Assembly: GCA_965263305.1 (NCBI GenBank)
Contig: OZ253666.1
Location: 1,674,001-1,738,000, forward strand
Source of the DNA: MED-G105 sp965263305
GTDB taxonomy: Bacteria > Pseudomonadota > Alphaproteobacteria > Caulobacterales > Parvularculaceae
Reading direction: 5' to 3'
Length of the DNA: 64,000 nucleotides
Both the position numbers and the translations under genes were made by a program. Numbering within the stretch: the first letter of the stretch is position 1; the number at the start of each line of letters is the position of its first letter. Below, in pieces: positions 51,427 to 60,597 of this stretch. The notes under the pieces were generated by a model. The model had not been told where the DNA came from, searched no databases, and was given only the letters and a program-made list of their open reading frames with translations.

Positions 51427-51696
51427 ATGACGGGTCTCGACATTTTAGATATCGCGCGCGAAGCGTTTTGGGTAACCCTCATGGTGGCGGGCCCGGCGAT
51501 GATGGCTGGGCTCATTGTCGGCGTGTCGATCGCCCTCCTCCAGGCGCTGACCCAGGTGCAGGAAATGACGCTCGTCTTTGTACCGCGCATTATTGTTATG
51601 TTTATCGTATTGTCACTGGCGCTGCCGTTTATGGGCGCGGCCCTTGGCGGCTTTGCGACGAAGCTCTACGCCATGATCGCTAACGGCGCGGTGTAA
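51427..51696 (+). CDS. fliQ: Flagellar export protein FliQ
   Basis: An 89-residue two-helix membrane protein of the type III export gate. The conserved ILDIAREAFWVTLMVAGPAMMAGLIVGVSIALLQALTQVQEMTLVFVPRIIV spans both helices. Length and sequence are standard. GGCGGA lies a few bases before the ATG. It is followed by fliR after 12 bases. Confidence 0.95.
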   Translation: MTGLDILDIAREAFWVTLMVAGPAMMAGLIVGVSIALLQALTQVQEMTLVFVPRIIVMFIVLSLALPFMGAALGGFATKLYAMIANGAV

Positions 51697-51708
51697 TGGC
51701 GCGGTGCG

Positions 51709-52503
51709 ATGACCTATCCCCTCGATCAATTTCCGATAGATGTCTTCATCGTCTTTGCGGTGTTCTGCCGGGTTGGCGCGATGTTCATGACGGCGCCGGC
51801 GTTCGGTGATTTTTCCTTAAGCCCGCAAGTGCGTCTGGCGACGGCCTTGGTCGTCTCACTGGCATTGGCGCCCATGGCCGCCGATGGATATGGGGGGTGG
51901 CGCGATGCTGGCGCCGTTTCCATGGCGATGGTGATCATTGGGGAAGGTGTTGTCGGCGCCTTTCTGGGGTTGTCCGCACGCGTCATGATGTCGGCGCTCA
52001 ATGTTGCCGGTCAAGTGATTGCTTTACAGATGGGACTCTCTCTTGCGCAGATCTTTGATCCCACACAGCAACTGCAAGGGGCCATCGTTGGTGGGTTTCT
52101 CGCAATCCTCGGGACAACGATGATTTTCGCGACCGATCTTCACCACGTCATGCTAACGGCGCTAAGGGACTCCTACACCCTCATGCCGCCCCAAATGTTC
52201 TTCGCGGATGGGGCGGGGCAGATAACGGGTCTTGCGGGAGATATGGCGCAAACCCTCGTATCGACATTGAGCGAGAGTTTTTCCCTCGGCGCCCGTTTGG
52301 CGGCGCCCTTTATCGTTTTCGGCCTCGTTTTCTACATCGGCGCCGGGGTTTTAAATCGGTTAATGCCCCAGGCCCAGGTGTTCTTTATGTTGATGCCGGC
52401 CAACCTGATGCTGGGCCTTACCCTCCTGATGCTGACAACCGGATTGCTCATGATGGCGTTCCTCGCGGCGTTTGAGGATTTCCTCAGCCAGTTTCTGCTA
52501 TAG
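51709..52503 (+). CDS. fliR: Flagellar export protein FliR
   Basis: A 264-residue gate protein with six predicted helices. Typical stretches are FCRVGAMFMTAPAFGDFSLSPQVRLATALVVSLALAP, GQVIALQMGLSLAQIFDPTQQLQG and the late GAGVLNRLMPQAQVFFMLMPANLMLGL. It lies between fliQ and flhB with short gaps, the standard order, and together they form the inner-membrane export gate. flhB follows after nine bases. Confidence 0.95.
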   Translation: MTYPLDQFPIDVFIVFAVFCRVGAMFMTAPAFGDFSLSPQVRLATALVVSLALAPMAADGYGGWRDAGAVSMAMVIIGEGVVGAFLGLSARVMMSALNVAGQVIALQMGLSLAQIFDPTQQLQGAIVGGFLAILGTTMIFATDLHHVMLTALRDSYTLMPPQMFFADGAGQITGLAGDMAQTLVSTLSESFSLGARLAAPFIVFGLVFYIGAGVLNRLMPQAQVFFMLMPANLMLGLTLLMLTTGLLMMAFLAAFEDFLSQFLL

Positions 52504-52512
52504 GGGGCGTTG

Positions 52513-53619
52513 GTGGCGGACGAACAGGATCAGGCGCAACGCACCGAAGAGCCGACGCCCAAACGCCTGCAAGATGCGCGAAAAAAGGGCGACGCCCCCA
52601 AAAGCCAGGAGGTGACGACAGCCGCGATGTTAGGCGCCGCAGCGCTCGCCGTGTGGCTCCTGGCGCCATCAGCGGCCGAAAGCGTTGCGCAAATGGGGGC
52701 GGCGTTTCTTGACCATCCCCACACTTTCGTTGCGGATGGCGCCTCGCTTGTCGTGTTATTCCGGAACATCGCCATTGCGAGCGGTGTCGCGCTCGGGGGG
52801 CTCGGCGTCCTCGTGGTGCTGGCGGCGGTGCTTGGCAATGCGGGGCAAGCGCGGCCGGTGTTCACCACTGAACGCATGAAACCGAAATTATCCAAAATCT
52901 CGCCAATCGAAGGGGCGAAGCGGATCTTCGGGCCGAACGGGTTGTTCAATTTTGCAAAGGGGCTCGCGAAGCTGATTATCGTCAGCGTCATCCTGGTGAT
53001 GGCGCTATGGCCGGACCATCATCTTTTGGCAGGGCTTCCCTATGCTGATGAAAGCGCCATGCTGGCGATGGCCCGCACGATGGTGCTGAAATTGATTGGC
53101 CTTGCACTCGCCGCGATGTTGGTCATCGGCGCCCTCGATTTCGGCTGGCAGGTGCACAGTTGGAAAAAGCGTTTGCGTATGACCCGCGAGGAAGTGCGCC
53201 GAGAATTAAAAGAACAAGAGGGTGATCCGCAGATCAAAGCGCGCCAGCGCCGAACCCGTGATGCGCGGGCGCGCCGGCGGATGCTGGCCGCCGTCAAAGA
53301 TGCAACGGTGCTGATCATGAACCCAACCCACTACGCCGTCGCCCTCACCTATGACAGCGCCTTAGGCGAGAATAGCAACGCCGCGCCGGTCTGCATCGCC
53401 AAAGGGCTCGACGATCTTGCGCTTCGTTTGAAAGCCGAGGCGCTGAAATACAATGTGCCCGTGGTGGAGAATCCGCCCCTTGCCCGCGCGCTCCACGCCA
53501 GTGTCGATCTCGATGAGGAGATCCCGCTTGAGCATTACGAAGCGGTGGCGAAAATCATCGGATTCGTAATGGCTAAGGCGCAGCATGCGTCTGGCGCCGT
53601 TGCACCAAGCGGCGAGTAA
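52513..53619 (+). CDS. flhB: Flagellar export switch protein FlhB
   Basis: A 368-residue export gate protein with four membrane helices and a cytoplasmic tail. The auto-cleavage motif NPTH lies at residues ~270-273 (VLIMNPTHYAVAL), followed by the C-terminal domain (VVENPPLARALHASVDLDEEIPLEHYEAVAKIIGFVM). The N-terminus EEPTPKRLQDARKKGDAPKSQEV is diagnostic. GTG at 52513 is taken as the start, with GGGGG five bases upstream; the TTG just before (52510) is too close to it. flhB specifies the switch from rod/hook to filament export. Confidence 0.95.
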   Translation: MADEQDQAQRTEEPTPKRLQDARKKGDAPKSQEVTTAAMLGAAALAVWLLAPSAAESVAQMGAAFLDHPHTFVADGASLVVLFRNIAIASGVALGGLGVLVVLAAVLGNAGQARPVFTTERMKPKLSKISPIEGAKRIFGPNGLFNFAKGLAKLIIVSVILVMALWPDHHLLAGLPYADESAMLAMARTMVLKLIGLALAAMLVIGALDFGWQVHSWKKRLRMTREEVRRELKEQEGDPQIKARQRRTRDARARRRMLAAVKDATVLIMNPTHYAVALTYDSALGENSNAAPVCIAKGLDDLALRLKAEALKYNVPVVENPPLARALHASVDLDEEIPLEHYEAVAKIIGFVMAKAQHASGAVAPSGE

Positions 53620-53698
53620 GCGCTTCCGACGATCCGGTTAGATTGGGTGGTTGATTTGGGTCAAAATTGACCTCGAATTTGACGCCGCATCGCACTGA

Positions 53699-53714
53699 TT
53701 AATCTTTCGTTAAC
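53699..53714 (+). promoter_or_regulatory. Full CtrA box upstream of cckA
   Basis: TTAA (53699-53702), seven bases, TTAAC (53710-53714): an exact match to the CtrA consensus TTAA-N7-TTAAC. It lies 125 bases before the cckA start, in the 219-base gap after flhB, with no other gene to serve. Confidence 0.65.
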
Positions 53715-53838
53715 CTTTGACGCTTGCTTTGGAGAAAAGGGACGCAAAGCGCGTCGCTTCTAGTGGCGCGTGGCGGCGAAGCACCCCAAGGTGCCGCGTT
53801 TGATTCAGTGCAAGGTTAAATGAGGGAGTTGAGGCGCC

Positions 53839-56808
53839 GTGGGCGATCAATCCAATTCGAGCGGAGCAGCGCTCACAGAAGATGGCGCGATTATTCTTGG
53901 GGACTATTCGTCCGCATCGCCAGAACCAGATTCAGTGTCTTCTGACACCGCGGCGGCGGACACCACTGGATCGCCGGTTTCTGAATCCGCGCCAGAGTCA
54001 GCGTCACCCTCTGATCCGGATATTTTTCATCTCCCTGATGAAACAACAGGTGCTTCTGTAACGATTAGTGGGCCTGACGCAACGAATACGCCGGAAACGC
54101 CGCCGCGCCCGCCATCGATTGACGATTTGCAAGAAATGATGGCCGATGCTGAACAACGCGCAGAAGAAAAAGCCGCTGAGAAGAAAGCAGCGAAAGTCGA
54201 GCGGATGGCGCCCATATCCGACCCTGTATCTGGCGGCCAACCTGTCTCCGGCGCTGCAGGGTCCCTCTTTCGTGTCGGCGCCGCAAAAGCGTTTTCCCAG
54301 GGCCTGTTATGGGGCGGGTTGGTTGTCGCCTGCGTATCGGCCGTATACGTCATGGCCTATAGCCAGGAACGTATATGGGTTGTCCTGCTCGGGCTCTTGG
54401 CGGTGATTGCCGCCGGCGCGATCCTCGCCGGCGCGCTTGGCTTGTTCTCTCGGCGCGACCCCCGCGTGGTGGGCGTCGGGCTGGCAAAGGTGGATCATCT
54501 GACAAATCTTGGCGTGACGGAAAAGGTGCTGGATTCAGATCCCGACCCGCGCCTGGTGACCAAGCGAGACGGCGTTGTCGTCTATGCCAACGCCGCATAT
54601 TTCCAACTTGCCAGCGATGCTGGCGTGATGGGCGGTGTCGGGCTGCCGCCGCGAATTGATCGGTTGTTTTCTCAGCAGGGGCCGGAATCAGCGAAAGTGT
54701 TCCGGTTAGCGCGCGCCGCCAAGAGTGGCGGGAATGCAGAAGAAGTCATCCATCAGGTGATCGGTCTTGAAGACGGCGGTAGGCGGCGGCGCTATGCGGT
54801 CGCGGTTGCGCCGGTTCAAGACACCTATGACTATGTGGTGTGGCGATTGCGCGAGCTTCCCATTGAAGAAGAACAAGATGTTCTGTCTGCGTCCTTTGCA
54901 GATTTTGTTCGCCCCATCATGGCCGTTGAAAAATCTGGCCAGATTGCCTGGACCAACGCTGCATTGCGCGAGACGTTAGGGCTAGCGCGCGGCGGGGTGC
55001 GCCATATCGATGATATCGTTTTAGGCGAATCTGATGGGCTGTTGAGCCATCTATGGAAATTGGATCAAGAACCGTTTGAAGCCCAGGTGCGCCGACGCGA
55101 TCGGGAAAAAGACGGCGCCGCCGGCCCGGCCCTCGGCGTTTTCCGGGCCTTTCGGCGCGGCGGCGTTGGCGAAGGCTTCGCCTGTGTTGAATTGACCCTC
55201 GATGAGGCGCCGAAGGAAGACAAAGCGCCGAGCGTATCGGGCGATTTGACGGAAGCGCCTTTCGGTGTGGCGATCGTCGAGGGTGAATTCGGCCGCGACG
55301 CGAAAATCATTGAAGCCAATAAGGCCTTTGCGGATGCATTTAACGGCGCGGCGAAACGCGCGGCCCTCTCACGATGCATGCCCGATAAGACGATAGAGGA
55401 AATTGCCGCAGAAATTCGCGGGCGAGGGGCGAACGCAGCGCCGCGTATTATCGACGCCACGATTTCCCCGACCGATGGGGCGTCGCGAACCTTCGGCGTG
55501 TACGCCCGGCCCGTGAAGCGCCGGCGTGGCTCTTACGGCGTTCGGCGAACATTTCTGTATACGGTAGATGTGACTGATCGAAAGCGCATGGAAGAAGATT
55601 ATGCGCAAGATCAAAAACTAAAGGCGATTGGCAATATCGCCGGCGAAGTCGCCCATGACTTCAATAACCTCTTGCAGGTCGTTTTGATTTCATGTGAGGA
55701 GCTTCTGTCGCGCCATCCGGCGGGCGATCCTTCCTATTCGGATCTATTGCTGATCCGTCAGAACGCTCAACGCGCCGCGAACCTGACGCGTCAACTTCTC
55801 GCCTATTCGCGTAAGCAAACGCTGACAACGAAAGTTGAAGGCATTACGGACCTGTTGTTAGATTTCTCTCGCTTCCTAGATCGCGCGGTGGGTGAGAAGG
55901 TGAAGCTAGAATTGGTCAATGGCCGGGATTTGCCGGCGGTTAAAGTTGATCGATTGCAGCTTGAAACGGCCATTATGAACCTGGCGGTCAATGCGCGCGA
56001 TGCAATGGCGCCGGCCGGTGGAAAGGTGACCATCCGTACCCAGCGCTTAACGGCAGCTGATTTGGAAGAAAAACCCGTCCAGGGTCTTGCGACGCAAGAC
56101 CATTTGCTCATCGAGGTGGCGGATACCGGTGGCGGTGTGCCGACGGATATCATGCAAAAAATCTTCGATCCGTTCTTCACAACGAAAGCCGAAGGCAAAG
56201 GCACGGGGCTCGGGCTATCGACGGTACACGGCGTCATTGGCCAGATGGGCGGCGCGATTACGATTGAGAACCGCGAAGGCGCCGACGGTGTCATAGAGGG
56301 GGCCGTTTTCCGAATTTACTTGCCCGCTTATGTTGAAGAGGCGACAAACACAGACGCGCCGGCGCCAGAAGGGAAAGCGCCCGTCAAAGCGCCGGAAAAG
56401 AAAAACTACGCTAAAGACGATTACTCCGGCACGGGGCGCATTCTTGTCGTTGAAGACGAGGATGGGGTTCGTCTTTCTGTCCTTAGAACCGTTGAGCGGG
56501 CGGGGTACGAAGTCGTTGTCGCCGATGATGGCGTCGAAGCGTTAGAGATCATTGAAGAAGACAAGAACTTCGATCTTGTCATTTCAGACGTCATGATGCC
56601 CGAAGTTGATGGCCCGACATTCGTGCGTCGCGCCCATGACGAATATGGATTAAACCTACCGGTGATCTTTATGTCCGGGTACGCAGAATCCGCTGTCCGC
56701 GATCAATTGGGAGAGCTGACCGACGCACTCTATATACAAAAGCCATTTTCCCGGGCGGAGCTCGGCGCCATTGTCCGTGAAGCGCTCCACGGGGAAGAAG
56801 CGGCGTAA
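53839..56808 (+). CDS. cckA: Cell-cycle hybrid histidine kinase CckA
   Basis: A 989-residue hybrid kinase. An acidic low-complexity N-terminal ~140 residues leads to two membrane helices (~155-174, ~180-203) and PAS-like domains. The kinase core has the phosphoacceptor His606 in AGEVAHDFNNLLQVV, N-box NLAVNARDAM, DTGGGVP and GKGTGLGLSTVHGV. A receiver domain follows, with Asp917 in ISDVMMPEVDG. This is the CckA architecture; CckA phosphorylates CtrA through ChpT, and its kinase/phosphatase switch times division. Initiation is at GTG 53839 with TTGAGG upstream. The position after flhB matches Caulobacter-type gene order. Confidence 0.92.
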   Translation: MGDQSNSSGAALTEDGAIILGDYSSASPEPDSVSSDTAAADTTGSPVSESAPESASPSDPDIFHLPDETTGASVTISGPDATNTPETPPRPPSIDDLQEMMADAEQRAEEKAAEKKAAKVERMAPISDPVSGGQPVSGAAGSLFRVGAAKAFSQGLLWGGLVVACVSAVYVMAYSQERIWVVLLGLLAVIAAGAILAGALGLFSRRDPRVVGVGLAKVDHLTNLGVTEKVLDSDPDPRLVTKRDGVVVYANAAYFQLASDAGVMGGVGLPPRIDRLFSQQGPESAKVFRLARAAKSGGNAEEVIHQVIGLEDGGRRRRYAVAVAPVQDTYDYVVWRLRELPIEEEQDVLSASFADFVRPIMAVEKSGQIAWTNAALRETLGLARGGVRHIDDIVLGESDGLLSHLWKLDQEPFEAQVRRRDREKDGAAGPALGVFRAFRRGGVGEGFACVELTLDEAPKEDKAPSVSGDLTEAPFGVAIVEGEFGRDAKIIEANKAFADAFNGAAKRAALSRCMPDKTIEEIAAEIRGRGANAAPRIIDATISPTDGASRTFGVYARPVKRRRGSYGVRRTFLYTVDVTDRKRMEEDYAQDQKLKAIGNIAGEVAHDFNNLLQVVLISCEELLSRHPAGDPSYSDLLLIRQNAQRAANLTRQLLAYSRKQTLTTKVEGITDLLLDFSRFLDRAVGEKVKLELVNGRDLPAVKVDRLQLETAIMNLAVNARDAMAPAGGKVTIRTQRLTAADLEEKPVQGLATQDHLLIEVADTGGGVPTDIMQKIFDPFFTTKAEGKGTGLGLSTVHGVIGQMGGAITIENREGADGVIEGAVFRIYLPAYVEEATNTDAPAPEGKAPVKAPEKKNYAKDDYSGTGRILVVEDEDGVRLSVLRTVERAGYEVVVADDGVEALEIIEEDKNFDLVISDVMMPEVDGPTFVRRAHDEYGLNLPVIFMSGYAESAVRDQLGELTDALYIQKPFSRAELGAIVREALHGEEAA

Positions 56809-56874
56809 GTAACAGAATTAGGCTGGTGCTCATTAGTCGCGATGCCGCGATGATTTCAACCCTATCGATACGGA

Positions 56875-57597
56875 TCAGGTGATTTCGGCGTCGATCACCA
56901 TAAACGTGGGAAATGTTGATCCCCGTTCATATTTTATTGGATCAATATCTCTCAGCGTATCGACAGGTCTTGTCTCGTGTACGCCATTCAACTTGAACCC
57001 GGCCGTAATGAAGGGATTGATGATCTCTGCGAATGAACGGTAATAGTCTGGCACTGTCACGGGGTCGGCGGTGAAGCTCTTCCAGCTCGCTTCGCAATAG
57101 TGGACGCCAAACGCCGAGGGCGGTTTGAACCATTCATATGAGCCGAGGGGGTGCTGCATCGAGATCACCAGGCGTCCGGATTTCCGCAGTACACGCTTAA
57201 ATTCCGAGAGAGGGACGGACCAATCTCGCACATAGTCAATTGCGAGGGATGACACCACAAGATCGATGCTGCGGTCCTCAAGCGCCAGTGGTTGGGCGAG
57301 GTCGCCTACAAATAGGTTAGCCCGGTGATCGACCCGCTTCTTGGCGATGTCGATCATTGTCGGGCTGATATCAAACCCTGTTACTTTGGCCGCGCCATTT
57401 GCCAATACGTCACGAACGAGAAAACCGGGCCCGCACCCTGCATCAAGAATAACAAGGTCAGTGACATCACCGATGACGCTTCTTATCGCAGGGTGTTCAT
57501 TGTACCCATTTTCCGCTTTCGTCTCAGTAATGTTAGCATAAGCGTGGGCAAGTTTCTCGTAGGCCTCAAGGGCGATCGGCTCGGGCCTTTGTGTCAT
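56875..57597 (-). CDS. Class I SAM-dependent methyltransferase
   Basis: A 240-residue Rossmann methyltransferase. Motif I is VILDAGCGPGFLVRDVL, motif II is VTGFDISPTMIDIAKKR, and VVSSLAIDYVRDW and RVLRKSGRLVISMQHP follow. The substrate cannot be inferred; members act on small molecules such as quinones or phospholipids. It follows the TetR regulator by 26 bases on the same strand, so it may be controlled by it. The C-terminal beta strands include GSTFPTFMVIDAEI. Confidence 0.88.
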   Translation of the reverse strand: MTQRPEPIALEAYEKLAHAYANITETKAENGYNEHPAIRSVIGDVTDLVILDAGCGPGFLVRDVLANGAAKVTGFDISPTMIDIAKKRVDHRANLFVGDLAQPLALEDRSIDLVVSSLAIDYVRDWSVPLSEFKRVLRKSGRLVISMQHPLGSYEWFKPPSAFGVHYCEASWKSFTADPVTVPDYYRSFAEIINPFITAGFKLNGVHETRPVDTLRDIDPIKYERGSTFPTFMVIDAEIT

Positions 57598-57623
57598 GCT
57601 CCTCCCTCCAGAAAAGACGGATA

Positions 57624-58412
57624 CTATTCCGCAGAACCACCCTGTCGCATGGCGCGTTCTGCGGCTGACTTCGCCGCCGCCATCTGCGGATCGATTGCGA
57701 AGTCGGGCCGTGCACTGAGAACCCCAAGGAGGAGGGCTCTTGCGTAACTTGTAAACGCAGCATCCTGCATGTCGGCAGGCGCATCACACCGCGCGAGTTG
57801 ATTCATGTATCCGGTAAAGGCGAGGTGGACATGGGCGAAGAATGCGCCGTCTGCCCCGCCTAGATAGCGCCGCCATTCCTCGGCCAACATATCCGCAGCG
57901 AACCCGTGGCCGCGCTGGGCGGCGGCGGTCAATGTCTCATCTTTTGATTGACCCTCCACCATCGCGCTCAACAGGGCGGCGGGATTGTCCGTTGAGCGCC
58001 CGCGTGTGGCTTTGGCCGTAGCGATGAAATCGGCGAACCCTTTAAAGGCCGTCCCTGGCGCGGTTTGTGGGTGCGCCTCGCGCGCGCCTTCCAGGCTTCC
58101 TACCCCGCGCTCGCCGTTCGGGTTCAACTCATCGCGAGGGACCGTGGCCAAAGCGGCGGCGTTTTTTTGCAGGATATGGGCGAGGGCGGCCGTCATGATC
58201 GCCGCTTTATTTTCAAAAAAATGATAGATGGAGGCGGAAGAGGCTTTCGCTTCGGCCCGCAAGCTCGTGATCGTCAGCGCCGCATAGCCCTTCTCGACAA
58301 TGATCCGCACCGCTGCATCAAGAATACGCGCCCGCGTTTCAAGGCCCTGGGGCGTGCGGTTCGGCGCGCTTAATGATGGCGAGCAATCGGGAGCATGGGC
58401 TGATGCGTTCAT
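57624..58412 (-). CDS. TetR family transcriptional regulator
   Basis: A 262-residue regulator with an N-terminal helix-turn-helix: RILDAAVRIIVEKGYAALTITSLRAEAKASSASIYHFFENKAAIM. A larger C-terminal ligand-binding domain follows (~90-240), with a stretch rich in Gly and Pro (DELNPNGERGVGSL). The frame starts at 58412 (MNASAHAPDCSP); the first ~30 residues are polar. It lies just before the methyltransferase gene on the same strand, which it may regulate. Effector unknown. Confidence 0.88.
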   Translation of the reverse strand: MNASAHAPDCSPSLSAPNRTPQGLETRARILDAAVRIIVEKGYAALTITSLRAEAKASSASIYHFFENKAAIMTAALAHILQKNAAALATVPRDELNPNGERGVGSLEGAREAHPQTAPGTAFKGFADFIATAKATRGRSTDNPAALLSAMVEGQSKDETLTAAAQRGHGFAADMLAEEWRRYLGGADGAFFAHVHLAFTGYMNQLARCDAPADMQDAAFTSYARALLLGVLSARPDFAIDPQMAAAKSAAERAMRQGGSAE

Positions 58413-58542
58413 AGCGTCTTGGGTAAATTGATTGGCGTTCCTCTGGAAGGGCTCTTCGAAGACGCTTGGGGAATGTCTGCGACTTTTCCCCTTTCCTGCC
58501 CGCCCGGCTTCGCATGATCGCGAAGCGCCCTAATGTATCCTG

Positions 58543-59301
58543 ATGCGGCATATTGTTTTTGACTTAGAAACGACCGGTTTTCGTTTTGATGAAGGGCATC
58601 GAATTGTTGAGATTGGCGCCCTCGAGCTAGTGCGAGGGGCGATCACAGGTAAGACATTCCACGCTTATGTGAACCCTGAGCGTGACATGCCCCAGGGCGC
58701 CTATGACGTGCATGGTCTATCGGCCGAATTCCTAAAGGATTTTCCGGTCTTCACTGATGAGCGCATTGCGCCCGCGTTTCTTGAATTCGTGGGGGACGCA
58801 ACTCTTATTGCCCATAATGGCAAGGCGTTTGACCTGCCCTTTTTGAATGATGAGCTGCGCGCGGCGAAATTGCGGTTGATGGATAACGATCTTATCGACA
58901 CGCTTTTGATGGCCCGCAAAAAGTTCCCCGGTTCGCCGGCAAGCCTTGATGCGTTATGCGCCCGTTTTGGTGTCGATACAAAGCAACGCGAGCGCGATGG
59001 CCACGGCGCCCTGTTGGATTCGCGGCTTTTGGCCGAAGTCTATATTGAGCTGACCGGCGGCGCCCAGGCCGGCTTGGCGTTCGATGATCGCGCGGGCGCG
59101 GGCGGGCGTGGGCGTATCGTGGAACCAGCGAAAAAACGCCCAGCGCCCCTGAAAAATCTCGTGACGGAAAAGGAGGCTGCAGCCCACGCCGCCTTTCTGG
59201 AAGAGTTGGGTCCGGACGCCGTTTGGGCGAAAATCGGCGCCGATAATGCGGCGGACGAACGGTCCGCCATCGCCAATAAGGCGAGCAGCCGCGCGACTTA
59301 G
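58543..59301 (+). CDS. dnaQ: DNA polymerase III epsilon subunit (proofreading exonuclease)
   Basis: A 252-residue DEDDh exonuclease. Exo I is HIVFDLETTGFRFDEGHRIVEIGALE, exo II contains LIAHNGKAFDLPFLNDEL, and exo III is RERDGHGALLDSRLLAEVYIEL with the catalytic His and Asp. The C-terminal ~60 residues are variable and include the polymerase-binding tail. It starts at ATG 58543 with no ribosome site; a TAATGT hexamer lies six bases upstream, as in leaderless genes. Its stop overlaps the secB stop by four bases, convergently. Confidence 0.93.
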   Translation: MRHIVFDLETTGFRFDEGHRIVEIGALELVRGAITGKTFHAYVNPERDMPQGAYDVHGLSAEFLKDFPVFTDERIAPAFLEFVGDATLIAHNGKAFDLPFLNDELRAAKLRLMDNDLIDTLLMARKKFPGSPASLDALCARFGVDTKQRERDGHGALLDSRLLAEVYIELTGGAQAGLAFDDRAGAGGRGRIVEPAKKRPAPLKNLVTEKEAAAHAAFLEELGPDAVWAKIGADNAADERSAIANKASSRAT

Positions 59302-59867
59302 ACGCTGGCTGCCGCCGTCGGCACGGCCTGACCGCCCTGCTGGCGGCGCTGCTCGTAAATCGCTAAGAAATCAATCGGGTCCAGCATCACCGGGGGGAAA
59401 TTCCCCGATTGCGTCGTCTCCGCGACAATCTGGCGAATGAACGGGAACAATAGCCGGGGGCATTCCACAAGGAGAACAGGCTCCAAATGTTCCTGGGGCA
59501 CGTTGGTGATCTCAAACGCGCCGCCATAACTCGTCTCGACAACAAAAGCCGGTTGGTCGTTGAACGTCGCCTGCGCCGCGACGGACAATTCTACCTCATA
59601 TTGATTTGTTGCAATGGCGCGCGCGTTCACATCAACATTCACGGCGATGTTCGGCGGTTGCGACATATCCCGAAAGACATCCGGCGCTTTGGGGCTCTCG
59701 AAGGAAAGATCCTTCAGATACTGAGCGAGCACCCGCAAACTTGGCGCTTCGCCCGCGCTTGCGCCAGTGTTAGTGCCCGCGCCAGGCGCTGGCGGCGCGC
59801 CGGAGATGGGTACGCCTCCCCCATTTTCGGGTGTAGAGCCTTGGTTTGGCGGCGTGGATTCGGACAT
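59298..59867 (-). CDS. secB: Protein-export chaperone SecB
   Basis: A 189-residue tetrameric export chaperone. The domain is preceded by a Pro/Gly/Ala-rich N-terminal linker of ~40 residues. Typical segments are QYLKDLSFESPKAPDVF, VELSVAAQATFNDQPAFVVETSYGGAFEITNV, LLVECPRLLFPFIRQIVAETTQSGNFPPVMLDPIDFLAIYEQ. The ATG at 59867 has AAGG seven bases upstream. It is longer than E. coli SecB because of the N-terminal linker, as is common in alphaproteobacteria. Confidence 0.95.
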   Translation of the reverse strand: MSESTPPNQGSTPENGGGVPISGAPPAPGAGTNTGASAGEAPSLRVLAQYLKDLSFESPKAPDVFRDMSQPPNIAVNVDVNARAIATNQYEVELSVAAQATFNDQPAFVVETSYGGAFEITNVPQEHLEPVLLVECPRLLFPFIRQIVAETTQSGNFPPVMLDPIDFLAIYEQRRQQGGQAVPTAAASV

Positions 59868-60059
59868 GTCTGCGCCTTTTTTGTTCGTTGCTGATCAATT
59901 GACCATCGAAAGTCGACGGGCGCCCGGATAGGGCGAAAATTCAAGACAGGCGATGTACACCGCCCATCGGTGGCCGGCAAGCCGCCGACGCGAAGGAGGG
60001 GGTCAAATTTGCGGTTTCCCATTTTCATTCGCCCGGATCGTCGGATGCCTTGGACGGGA

Positions 60060-60458
60060 TCAAAGGCGTCGAATGGTGATGACGCCCTCCCCTTTCTCCA
60101 TTTTCTCTTTAAACCGGCGAATGACATAGCGCGCGAGGGCATGACGCACCGGCGGCGTGAGTAGCAGAAAGCCGAAAACATCGGTCACAAAGCCGGGTGT
60201 CATCAAAAATGGGGCTGAAATCGCCAAAAAAAGTCCATCCACGGCGGGCTGCACCGGTGGTTTTCCTGCCGAAAAGTCTTTTTGGAGGTTTTGCAGGGCC
60301 GATAATCCCTGTATTCTTAAAATGACGCCGCCAGCGACGGCGGTGATCACGCACGCGCTAAGCACGGGAACGATCCCAAAGGCGCCGCCGGCCGCAATCA
60401 GCACGTAGACCTCAACGATCGGCAGAACCAGAAACAAAGCGATAAGAAAAAGCGTCAT
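60060..60458 (-). CDS. fxsA: FxsA family membrane protein
   Basis: A 132-residue membrane protein. The FxsA pattern is LFLIALFLVLPIVEVYVLIAAGGAFGIVPVLSACVITAVAGGVILRIQGLSAL, with DGLFLAISAPFLMTPGFVTDVFGFLLLTPPVR later. The basic tail (RRFKEKMEKGEGVITIRRL) is cytoplasmic. FxsA proteins are of unknown function and can affect phage exclusion. The ATG at 60458 gives normal length; the open frame to 60713 is antisense to the Tim44-like gene and is spurious. Confidence 0.88.
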   Translation of the reverse strand: MTLFLIALFLVLPIVEVYVLIAAGGAFGIVPVLSACVITAVAGGVILRIQGLSALQNLQKDFSAGKPPVQPAVDGLFLAISAPFLMTPGFVTDVFGFLLLTPPVRHALARYVIRRFKEKMEKGEGVITIRRL

Positions 60459-60597
60459 AGCGTTTTCGTGTCTTTCGCGGTTGTAGTGTTTTTCGGTAAC
60501 GTCCTGCCTATATAAGAATAGCGGGGCGTTTGTGCACCGGTCGTGCATGGGATTGTTCAGGGATCGCAAAAAGGCGACCGCAAGGAAGTAAAGGTAA

